From contig NZ_JBQKGJ010000004.1 of assembly GCF_052118845.1 (NCBI RefSeq), forward strand, positions 1-64,000: a stretch of 64,000 bases of DNA, read 5' to 3'. Below the pieces are notes generated by a model. It was given only the letters and a program-made list of their open reading frames with translations. It ran no database searches and was not told where the DNA came from. The stretch comes from Bilifractor sp002394235. Lineage in GTDB: Bacteria; Bacillota; Clostridia; Lachnospirales; Lachnospiraceae. This document shows, piece by piece, positions 42,885-50,742 of the stretch. The position numbers and the translations under genes were made by a program. Each line of letters begins with the position of its first letter. Position 1 is the stretch's first letter.

Positions 42885-45076
42885 AGTGAAAAGAACCAGT
42901 CAAGCCGGTTCCGTTTCTCCGCCAGCTCATTGTACTGCAGGCACTCGTACTGCCACTCATCCATCAGATCCTTCTCACTTCCGCCGGACCAGGTATGCCA
43001 GTTTCCGTCTGCATCCTCATAGCCCATGTGATTCAGCGCCGGTATTCTGGTCATAAGATCTTTCAAATAATAATTGTAGTCTGTCATCTTCAGACCGGTC
43101 TGTCCCAGAAGCAGGGTACTAAGGTAGTTCGTGCTTGTCACCACATTCTGTTCCTCCGGGATATCATAATTCGCCCAGATCAGGAAAGGTGTCGCATAAT
43201 AGTGCTCCTGCTGTTCAAGATCAAGAGAGTTATAATTCTCACCGGACACATATTCCGTAAACGAATCCGGCATGGTCGGATAATGATCACCAAACATAAC
43301 AATCAGCGTAGGCTCATCATAGTCCTTGAAATAGTCGATCAGATACTCCAGTGCGTCGTCGCTCAGTTTTTCCAGTGAGAGGAACCGGCTCACGACATCA
43401 TTCTCATACCCGTCAACGGTAATGGTTTCATCGACATCGTCTGTCGTATACCCGCCGTGGTTCTGCATGGTGATATCAAAAAGGAAGAACGGGTTTCCCG
43501 CCTTATTTTCCTCGTTGACTACCTGGATGATCTTCTTGTAATTCGACATATCGCTGATGTGGCTGTGAACATATTCCACATCGTCCTCATCGGTAAAATC
43601 ATCCTGCGTGTAGAAACGGTCAAATCCCAGGAGACGATACGCGGTCTCACGATTCCAGTTGCTTCCCTTGTACGGATGCATGGCCGCTGTTTTATATCCC
43701 TGTGCCTCCAGGGTAGAGACAATCGAGTACTGATCATGCGTGAAATAGCTCACATACGGAACCATGGCAGGAAATCTCTTCACGGAATTTCCGGTCAGGA
43801 ATTCGTACTCCGTCTTTGCCGTTCCGCCACCGGTGATGCACACCAGCGTATGTCCCTTTATTGTATTCTCTTTCAATGAGTCATAAAACGGCATCACAGG
43901 CTCATTCGTCTTCAGATCTCCGATATAGCTGTAATCCGCCCAGGACTCATTCATGATGGCAATGATATTCACCGGCTTTACCGCAGAAGCATCCTCTGTC
44001 CCTGCGGCTGTTCCGTCCCCGGAATTCGAACTCTTTGCCGAATCCGAGCTCTTTGCGGAATCTGCGCTGCTCCCCGAATCAGAACTCTTCGCGGAATCCG
44101 AATTGTTCCCGGAAGCATCGCTTTCCCCGGCCGTTTCCTCCTCCGCGCTGTTCTTCTCCGTCTTTACAAAATCCTCCGCGATCTTCTCTGTTCCGCTCAC
44201 AGTATAGCCCTCCGGCGGACTAAGTCTCATATATTTCGCGACACAGAAAAACCCAACGGTTGTTCCATACTCGGTATAGGTCTTGATCGGCGCGAACAGA
44301 TCCGTCAGGATTCCAAGACCTCCGTTCCAGTTCACATTCAGATAGAAAAAATACATGCCAAACATGAACACCGCGATCCCGACGCGCATAAGAATCTTCC
44401 CGATGATTCCTCTGCGGATCAGAACATAGTTCCGCATGTGAAGCAGGAGTCCCAGAACACAGAAGTACATCACGAGATCAAGCACGATCCCTCTCGTCAG
44501 CGTATACGTATAGGATCCGGAAACCGTCGCCGCCGTCGAGAGCGAGAAGAAATCGATCAGCTGCAGAGGCTCTCCCCGGAACAGATAGACAAAATAAAAG
44601 GCAATGCTGATAAACGACCAGATGGACAAGACCAGCATCAGAGAGCGCTTGAGCGAATTCAGCCAGAAGAATGCGATCAGGTTCATGATCAGGATGCCCG
44701 CGATATTCAGAAGCCTGTACTTCCATTCCATCGCGACCAGCTCCGTGTTGTTGATATACTCAATGATAAAAAAGCACCAGACATCCACGGCGAGCATGAT
44801 TCCAAAATGCCAGGGCCAGATCTGGAGACTTGCCTCCTTTCCCTTCTCATCCACCCTGTCCAGGGGATGCAGGACGAAGGTACAGATCAGGGCGGACGCC
44901 GCCACGGCGGCGATCAATCCCGCAAAAAGTATTTCACCGGAGCGCATCTCTATCTTTACGCTGCCGATCAGGGCACTGCGCTGCGTCATCAGAAAAATGA
45001 ACACGCAGATCCAGTAAATCGCCCAGAATATTTTGTAGCCGACGGACCACTCACGGCCCCGATATCGAATCTCCAT
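42869..45076 (-). CDS. LTA-synthase-family membrane sulfatase-fold protein
   Basis: About 735 residues from MEIRYRG. The frame stays open for 43 further codons but has no Shine-Dalgarno there. The N-terminal ~330 hold six or more membrane helices, and the extracellular C-terminal domain is alkaline-phosphatase/sulfatase-like, with GGGTAKTEYEFLTGNS (catalytic Thr), MHPYKGSNWNRE, MQNHGGY and VMFGDHYPTMP. The family transfers glycerol-phosphate or phosphoethanolamine to envelope glycans. Between the domains is a Ser/Asp/Ala repeat linker (44022-44129). Confidence 0.88.
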   Translation of the reverse strand: MEIRYRGREWSVGYKIFWAIYWICVFIFLMTQRSALIGSVKIEMRSGEILFAGLIAAVAASALICTFVLHPLDRVDEKGKEASLQIWPWHFGIMLAVDVWCFFIIEYINNTELVAMEWKYRLLNIAGILIMNLIAFFWLNSLKRSLMLVLSIWSFISIAFYFVYLFRGEPLQLIDFFSLSTAATVSGSYTYTLTRGIVLDLVMYFCVLGLLLHMRNYVLIRRGIIGKILMRVGIAVFMFGMYFFYLNVNWNGGLGILTDLFAPIKTYTEYGTTVGFFCVAKYMRLSPPEGYTVSGTEKIAEDFVKTEKNSAEEETAGESDASGNNSDSAKSSDSGSSADSAKSSDSAKSSNSGDGTAAGTEDASAVKPVNIIAIMNESWADYSYIGDLKTNEPVMPFYDSLKENTIKGHTLVCITGGGTAKTEYEFLTGNSVKRFPAMVPYVSYFTHDQYSIVSTLEAQGYKTAAMHPYKGSNWNRETAYRLLGFDRFYTQDDFTDEDDVEYVHSHISDMSNYKKIIQVVNEENKAGNPFFLFDITMQNHGGYTTDDVDETITVDGYENDVVSRFLSLEKLSDDALEYLIDYFKDYDEPTLIVMFGDHYPTMPDSFTEYVSGENYNSLDLEQQEHYYATPFLIWANYDIPEEQNVVTSTNYLSTLLLGQTGLKMTDYNYYLKDLMTRIPALNHMGYEDADGNWHTWSGGSEKDLMDEWQYECLQYNELAEKRNRLDWFFSLTSDS
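44022..44129. repeat. 18-bp tandem repeat, 6 units, in-frame
   Basis: Units start at 44022, 44040, 44058, 44076, 44094 and 44112 and encode SDSAKSS-like hexamers in the linker of the LTA-synthase-like protein. Confidence 0.9.
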
Positions 45077-45335
45077 CTGAATAAATACCCGCTTTCCCGT
45101 CAAAAATATCTGTGTAATACATGCAGATACAGCTACTTCGAGACTGCGCCGCACACCCAAATATTTTACATTTTTTGGAATGGATTTGCAAACCCGCGGC
45201 GCCATAATTCACGGAATTCACAGTTTTCTCATAAAGCCTCCGCCTCTCCCTCGCAATCCAACAAAATCAGTCATAATTTTATCACGTAAGGCTGTGGTTT
45301 GCTTGCACATTTCATTTCTCCGTGCTATCATAATT

Positions 45336-45464
45336 GTGTGAAACGGTGGGGCGAACTCCGCGACAGACCAACGAAGCAGGTCACCTGTCAGCGGCATGGG
45401 AACGGTGAACCAGCGATGTGACACGGGGACTTATACCGTTTGTGACGCTCCGCTTGCGGGGCAT
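45336..45464 (+). repeat. R2 structured repeat, copy B
   Basis: Aligns with R2 copy A (18432-18562). GCTCCGC/GCGGGGC is a strong hairpin near its right end, a motif also present at 75-95. It ends 30 nt before the alcohol dehydrogenase start. Confidence 0.75.
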
Positions 45465-45493
45465 GTTGGTTCAGAAAAAGAAAGGACAGCAGC

Positions 45494-46642
45494 ATGGAAC
45501 ATTTCCATATTCTCACGGATATCTATTTTGGCGAGAAATCACTCGACCGCCTGAGCCAGATCGACAGTCAGAAGGTCTTTATCGTAACCGACCCCTTCAT
45601 CGTTAAGAGCGACGCGATCCGCAACATCGTAAAGCCTTTGTCGAAGGGCGGCATTGCATATGAAGTATTTACCGAGGTCGTTCCGGATCCTCCCATCTCT
45701 AAAGTCGTTGCCGGCGTCAGAGCCTACCTGGAATCCGGCTGTGATACGATCGTGGGCGTCGGCGGAGGATCAGCCATGGACCTCTCCAAGTCCATCCGCA
45801 AAATGTCGGAGAGCATGAATGGCGGAACACACATCCGCCTGATCTGTATTCCGACGACGAGCGGCACCGGAAGCGAGGTAACCTCTTTTGCCGTCATCAG
45901 CGATCCGGATCATCAGAGAAAAATTCCACTTGTCTCAGAGGATATGTCTCCGGACGAGGCGATTCTCGACGCGGTTCTGGTGCGGAGCGTGCCCGCATCC
46001 GTAACGGCGGACACCGGGATGGATGTGCTCACCCACGCGGTCGAAGCCTATGTCAGCACAAAGCACAACGACTTTTCCGGCGCGCTTGCAGAAAAAGCCG
46101 TTGAGATCGTAGGTCAGTACCTCTTCCGCTCCTATTCGGACAACAATGACACCCACGCCCGGGAGAAGATGCACACGGCCGCGACACTGGCGGGACTTGC
46201 CTTTAACTCCGCCTCTCTCGGTCTGAACCACGGGATGGCGCATCAGCTCGGCGCGCATTTTCATATTCCGCACGGACGCGCCAATGCCATGCTGCTTCCG
46301 ATCGTCACGGAATACAATGCCGGTGTATCCAACCTCACAAGGAACAGGGATCTGTCTGATGATCCCGTCGTGGAACGTTACTGCAACATCGCCACGATGC
46401 TCGGTCTTTCCAGCTTCAACCCGGTCATGACCATTCACTCTCTGTGCAATTACATGAGATACATGTCGGAGAGCATGGGAATTCCTCAGCATCTCTCCGA
46501 GATCCTGGATATTTCAAAGGAAGAATATGAGACACATCTCGACAGTATGGCCGAGGCTGCCCTGAACGACTCCTGCACGGAAACCAATCCGAGACAGCCG
46601 CTTAAGCCTGAAGTCATTGAGCTCTACCGGAAGCTCTGGTAA
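45494..46642 (+). CDS. Iron-containing alcohol dehydrogenase
   Basis: 382-residue group III dehydrogenase. It has NAD(P)-binding GVGGGSAMDLSK, PTTSGTGSEVTSFAV and the metal-ligand region (DVLTHAVEAYVS, LNHGMAHQLGAHFHIPHG). The PduQ-like 1-propanol/ethanol dehydrogenase subgroup is a plausible home. AAAGGA lies upstream. It is a single gene with a strong terminator, preceded by R2. No microcompartment genes are adjacent. Confidence 0.9.
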   Translation: MEHFHILTDIYFGEKSLDRLSQIDSQKVFIVTDPFIVKSDAIRNIVKPLSKGGIAYEVFTEVVPDPPISKVVAGVRAYLESGCDTIVGVGGGSAMDLSKSIRKMSESMNGGTHIRLICIPTTSGTGSEVTSFAVISDPDHQRKIPLVSEDMSPDEAILDAVLVRSVPASVTADTGMDVLTHAVEAYVSTKHNDFSGALAEKAVEIVGQYLFRSYSDNNDTHAREKMHTAATLAGLAFNSASLGLNHGMAHQLGAHFHIPHGRANAMLLPIVTEYNAGVSNLTRNRDLSDDPVVERYCNIATMLGLSSFNPVMTIHSLCNYMRYMSESMGIPQHLSEILDISKEEYETHLDSMAEAALNDSCTETNPRQPLKPEVIELYRKLW

Positions 46643-46664
46643 TCCATGAGCAACTGATTGCAAG

Positions 46665-46728
46665 AAACTGCCGCATAAAACAGATGCCCTCTTCCGGTGT
46701 CTGTATTATGCGGCAGTTTTTGATTTCT
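46665..46728. terminator. Bidirectional terminator between ADH and DUF1015
   Basis: Thirteen-bp arms AACTGCCGCATAA and TTATGCGGCAGTT, extended by ACAGA/TCTGT, followed by TTTTTGATTTCTTTTT. The plus side serves the dehydrogenase. The A-rich left flank is weaker for the minus strand. Confidence 0.88.
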
Positions 46729-46737
46729 TTTTCCGGA

Positions 46738-47979
46738 TCACTTTTCAATCTTATGTATGAACAGCCCGCTTCTGAGCTTCGGCTCGAACCAGGTGGATTT
46801 TGGCGGCATCAGAAGCCCCGCGTCCGCCACAGCAAATAGCTCGCTGATTGAGGTCGGATACAGGGCAAAAGCTGCCTCACAATCTTCATGACATCTTCGC
46901 TCCAGCTCTCTGAGCCCCCGGATTCCTCCGACAAAATCAATTCTCGCGTCCGTTCTCGGGTCCTGTATATTCCAGATCGGTCCCAGAGCTTCCCTCTGCA
47001 GATACTCCACATCCAGACAGCCTATCGGATCTGTCTTCAGAAGATGTTTCCGTGTCTGCAGGCGGTACCATTTTCCCTCCAGGTACAGACCCATCTCACC
47101 CTTCTTGGCAGGCCGGTACGGAGATTCCGGCGCCTCTGCGATCCGGAAGACCTCATCCAGCTTCTCCAGAATCTCATCCGGCTCATATCCGTTCAGATCC
47201 TTCAGCACCCGGTTATAATCCATGATCTGAAGCTCATCATCCGGGAACAGCACGGAAAGGAAATAGTTAAACTCCTCTCTTCCGGTATAATCCGGATGCT
47301 CCTTCCGTCTCTTCAGTGATACAGAAACAGCGGAAGCCGCCCTGTGATGTCCGTCGGCGATATAAGTGTGATCAAGTGCTGCAAACGCTTTCGTCAGCGC
47401 CGCGATCTGGTCATCCCTGTCGATTCTCCACACCCTGTGAATCACACCGTCCTCAGCAACGAAATCCAGCACCGGCGCCTTCATGCTCTCCTGCGCGATC
47501 AGCTTTTTGATCTCCGGATGGGACCGGTAGGCGAGGAAAATCGGTCCGGTCTGCGCGCTGCACGCATCGATATGATCAAAGCGGTCCTTTTCCTTGTCTT
47601 TTCTGGTGTTCTCGTGCTTTCGAATCACATTGTTCAGATAATCGTCTACCGAAGAACACGCTACCAGTCCCTTCTGACTCCTTCCGTTCATGATCAGCTC
47701 CCAGATATAGAAGCAGGGCCTGCTGTCCTCCTCGAATATGCCTCTTTCCTGCCACTCGCGAAGCATGGAAGCGGCCTTCGCATAGACACAGGGCGCATAG
47801 ATGTCCTGTTCCTCCGGGAACTGTGTCTCAGCGCGGTCTATGGCGAGAAAAGACAGCGGGTTCTTCTCCACAACCTCTCTTGCCTCCTCCCGGTTATATA
47901 CATCATAGGGCAGAGCCGCCACAAGTGCTGCCTTCTCTTTCACCGGTGTCAATGCCCGGAACGGTCTGATTACTGCCAT
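46738..47979 (-). CDS. DUF1015 family protein
   Basis: 413 residues from MAVIRPF, with AGGAGG 7 nt upstream. The longer frame adds 11 residues before that site. DUF1015 members begin with the same segment (RPFRALTPVKEKAALVAALPYDV) and have HTYIADGHHRAASAV near 220, a kinase-like motif in homologues later shown to phosphorylate serine. Placing it beside serA-serC fits a role in serine metabolism, but that is inference. It follows serA after a hairpin. Confidence 0.88.
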   Translation of the reverse strand: MAVIRPFRALTPVKEKAALVAALPYDVYNREEAREVVEKNPLSFLAIDRAETQFPEEQDIYAPCVYAKAASMLREWQERGIFEEDSRPCFYIWELIMNGRSQKGLVACSSVDDYLNNVIRKHENTRKDKEKDRFDHIDACSAQTGPIFLAYRSHPEIKKLIAQESMKAPVLDFVAEDGVIHRVWRIDRDDQIAALTKAFAALDHTYIADGHHRAASAVSVSLKRRKEHPDYTGREEFNYFLSVLFPDDELQIMDYNRVLKDLNGYEPDEILEKLDEVFRIAEAPESPYRPAKKGEMGLYLEGKWYRLQTRKHLLKTDPIGCLDVEYLQREALGPIWNIQDPRTDARIDFVGGIRGLRELERRCHEDCEAAFALYPTSISELFAVADAGLLMPPKSTWFEPKLRSGLFIHKIEK

Positions 47980-48021
47980 TCTTACTCCTCCTGTAAACAG
48001 CTCCCGCTGCAAATATTCCCA

Positions 48022-48120
48022 TTTCCTGAATACGTTCGCTCACAAGCATATCTCTTTCCTGAATACGTTCGCTCATAAGCGCAGAAACCCCGGAAATTGC
48101 TTTCCGGGGTTCCATCCTTT
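48022..48120 (-). other. 33-bp duplication and hairpin between serA and DUF1015
   Basis: Hairpin AACCCCGGAA/TTCCGGGGTT (48089-48112) lies 10 nt past the serA stop, with a short T-run, so it is a weak terminator or processing site. Beyond it, TTTCCTGAATACGTTCGCTC is duplicated with period 33 (48022 and 48055), just ahead of the DUF1015 ribosome site. Confidence 0.6.
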
Positions 48121-48129
48121 TTGTGCCAC

Positions 48130-49296
48130 TTATCTTGTGATGACTCTTGCCTTCAGCACACCGTCGGTGGCCTCAATCTTCGTCATCACCTGTTCGTTCA
48201 CCGGCGACTCAAGATCGATGACCGTATAAGCGAAATCACCGCGGCTCTTGTTCGCCATGTTCGCAATATTAAATCCCTCATCCGAGAGGATTCTCGTAAA
48301 TCTGCGGATCATGTCCTTCACATTTCTGTGGCAGATGCACAGACGCGCCGCATCACGCAGAATGCCATTGTTCATGTTCGGATAATTCACAGAATGGCTG
48401 ATATTTCCGTTCTCAATGAAATCTCTGAGCTCCTTGACCGCCATCTCCGCGCAGTTGTCCTCAGCTTCCTCAGTGGAAGCTCCGAGATGAGGGGTAATAA
48501 TGGTGTTCGGCGCACTGATGATCTTGTCATTGGCAAAATCCGTCATGTATCTTCTGACCTTGCCGCTTTTCAGGGCATCGACCATCGCATCCTCGTCCAC
48601 CAGAATATCACGCGCGTAGTTCATGACTACAACGCCCGGCTTCATCATCTCAATTGCCTCACGGCTGATCATGCCTCTGGTGCTGTCGGTTGCCGGCACA
48701 TGAACAGTGATGAAATCGCATTCCTTATAGATCTCGTTAACATCCTGGATGTGGCGAATCGTTCTCGAAAGGTTCCATGCGGCATCGACCGACAGGAAAG
48801 GATCATAGCCATAGACATCCATCCCGAGGTGCGTCGCCGCGTTCGCGACGAGCTGCCCGATCGCGCCAAGTCCGATGATTCCCAGTTTCTTTCCGCTGAT
48901 CTCGGTTCCGGCGAACTGCTTTTTGGCCTTTTCCGCGTCCTTGCCGATATTTTCATCGTCGTGATTTGCTCTTACCCACTCGATGCCGCCGATAATATCA
49001 CGGGATGCCAGAAGCATTGACGCAATGACCAGTTCCTTTACGGCATTCGCGTTGGCTCCGGGAGTGTTGAACACAACAATTCCCTTCTCTGCGCATTTCT
49101 CAAGCGGAATGTTGTTGACACCGGCACCCGCGCGGGCGATTGCCAGAAGCTTGCCTCCAAACTCCATATCATGCATTTTTGCGCTTCTGACCAGAACGGC
49201 ATCTGCGTCTTCGAACCGGTCTGTCTCCCTGTACTGGTCGCTGAATCGCTGAAGACCGACTTTTGAAATATTATTCAAACAATTGTACTGGTACAT
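48130..49296 (-). CDS. serA: D-3-phosphoglycerate dehydrogenase
   Basis: 388 residues. The NAD-binding fold has GIIGLGAIGQLVANAA near 146, the catalytic Arg/Glu/His segment includes TPHLGASTEEAEDNCA, and the C-terminal ACT domain (~315-388) is for serine feedback. First step of serine synthesis. The ATG overlaps the serC stop by 1 nt, with AAGGAG inside serC. Confidence 0.96.
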   Translation of the reverse strand: MYQYNCLNNISKVGLQRFSDQYRETDRFEDADAVLVRSAKMHDMEFGGKLLAIARAGAGVNNIPLEKCAEKGIVVFNTPGANANAVKELVIASMLLASRDIIGGIEWVRANHDDENIGKDAEKAKKQFAGTEISGKKLGIIGLGAIGQLVANAATHLGMDVYGYDPFLSVDAAWNLSRTIRHIQDVNEIYKECDFITVHVPATDSTRGMISREAIEMMKPGVVVMNYARDILVDEDAMVDALKSGKVRRYMTDFANDKIISAPNTIITPHLGASTEEAEDNCAEMAVKELRDFIENGNISHSVNYPNMNNGILRDAARLCICHRNVKDMIRRFTRILSDEGFNIANMANKSRGDFAYTVIDLESPVNEQVMTKIEATDGVLKARVITR

Positions 49297-50381
49297 TATT
49301 TCAGATTCTCCTTCTCAAACTCACCCATGAATTTCACGAGAGCCTCAACACCCGCGTATGGCATCGCATTGTAAATGGAAGCGCGCATTCCGCCGACAGT
49401 ACGATGGCCCTTCAGGTTCTCCAGTCCGGCCTCCTTCGCCTCGGCGACAAACTTTGCATCCAGATCTTTATCTCCGGTTACAAACGGAACGTTCATCAGA
49501 GACCGGTCCTCTTTCCGAACTGTGCCCTTGAACAGCTTTGACTGATCGAGATAATCATAGAGGAGTTTTGCCTTCTTTTCATTGCGCTCGTTCATCGCCT
49601 CAAGTCCGCCGTTTTTCTTCAGCCACTTGAAGACCTTTCCGCAGATGTAGATGCACCAGCAGTTCGGCGTGTTGTACAGAGAATTCTTGTCCGCCTGCGT
49701 CTTATATTTCATCATCGTCGGCGTACCCGGCAGACAGCTGTCCGTGATCAGGTCATCGCGGATTACGGTAATAACCATTCCCGCAGGTCCGACATTCTTC
49801 TGAACGCCGCCGAAGAAGAGACCGTATTTCTCAACATCGATCGGGCGTGACAGGAAATTGGAGGAAACATCCGCCACAAGGAGTTTGCCCTTCGTGTTCG
49901 GAAGCTTCTTGTACTCTGTTCCGTAAATGGTATTGTTTTCGCAGATGTATACATAATCCGCGTCATCATCGATGGGAAGGTCGGAGCAGTCCGGGATATA
50001 GGTGTAATTCTGATCCTCGGAGGAAGCAACCGCATTTGCCTTGCCATAGATCTGAGCCTCCTGGTATGCCTTCTTCGCCCAGTTTCCGGTGATGATGTAG
50101 TCAGCGACACGGTTCTTCATGAGATTCATCGGAATCTGCGCAAACTGAAGACTTCCGCCGCCCTGTAAGAACAGAATCTTATAATTATCCGGAACTCCGA
50201 CAAGCTCGCGGAAATCCTGCTCGGCTTCATTGATAATATCATCGAACATTTTAGATCGGTGACTCATCTCCATGACCGACATCCCGCAGCCGCGGTAGTC
50301 CATCATCTCTTCCTGTGCTTCCTTCAGAACCTCCTCCGGAAGAACAGCCGGTCCGGCCGAAAAATTATAAACTCTGCTCAT
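49296..50381 (-). CDS. serC: Phosphoserine aminotransferase
   Basis: 361 residues. PLP-Lys lies in FFGGVQKNVGPAG (~190-202), with the class V aminotransferase ending RASIYNAMPYAGVEAL and N-terminal NFSAGPAVLPEEVL. It makes phosphoserine from 3-phosphohydroxypyruvate and glutamate. First gene of serC-serA, transcribed from a promoter with an operator-like palindrome. Confidence 0.96.
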   Translation of the reverse strand: MSRVYNFSAGPAVLPEEVLKEAQEEMMDYRGCGMSVMEMSHRSKMFDDIINEAEQDFRELVGVPDNYKILFLQGGGSLQFAQIPMNLMKNRVADYIITGNWAKKAYQEAQIYGKANAVASSEDQNYTYIPDCSDLPIDDDADYVYICENNTIYGTEYKKLPNTKGKLLVADVSSNFLSRPIDVEKYGLFFGGVQKNVGPAGMVITVIRDDLITDSCLPGTPTMMKYKTQADKNSLYNTPNCWCIYICGKVFKWLKKNGGLEAMNERNEKKAKLLYDYLDQSKLFKGTVRKEDRSLMNVPFVTGDKDLDAKFVAEAKEAGLENLKGHRTVGGMRASIYNAMPYAGVEALVKFMGEFEKENLK

Positions 50382-50440
50382 TTTGATATCCTCCTGGTAA
50401 AATTCTAGTGTGCAGTCTCTCGTATGAAAGACACTTTAAT

Positions 50441-50469
50441 ATGATAAACTTCTGACAAACGCTTGTCAA
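50441..50469 (-). promoter_or_regulatory. serC-serA promoter with overlapping palindrome
   Basis: On the minus strand, TTGACA (50464-50469), 17-nt spacer, TATCAT (50441-50446). The palindrome TGACAA-ACGC-TTGTCA (50453-50468) covers the -35 and would suit a repressor. The rest of the 361-nt gap holds a CCGGAGAT-rich stretch (50482-50512) and R1 copy f. Confidence 0.75.
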
Positions 50470-50632
50470 TCTCCGAACACGCAAAATCCGGAGATCCGGG
50501 GATAACCGGAGATAACAGAACAACCGTGTAATCCCATCCCTGCCATTTACACGTGATCAGCAGGGCAGAATTGCTAAAACTCCGATGAATATAACACGCC
50601 TCTGCCGTTTTTTCATGATCAGGCACCTCTTA

Positions 50633-50688
50633 AACGAGATAAAACACGCTGCGCGAGTTTTATCTCGCTATCGCGACGCTCGCGTAAA
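50633..50688 (+). repeat. R1 repeat, copy f, hairpin 2 deleted
   Basis: Hairpin 1 is intact. Hairpin 2 is missing by a deletion whose ends both carry TCGC. It abuts the T-run of the ilvB terminator. Confidence 0.9.
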
Positions 50689-50723
50689 AAAACGGCAGAG
50701 CCGCAAATACTGCTGCCCTGCCG
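50685..50723 (-). terminator. Terminator of ilvB
   Basis: Outer arms CGGCAG/CTGCCG (inner GCAG/CTGC possible) followed on the minus strand by TTTTTTTACGC. The T-run is shared with R1 copy f. Confidence 0.8.
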
Positions 50724-50742
50724 GATATACAATGCGCAGATT

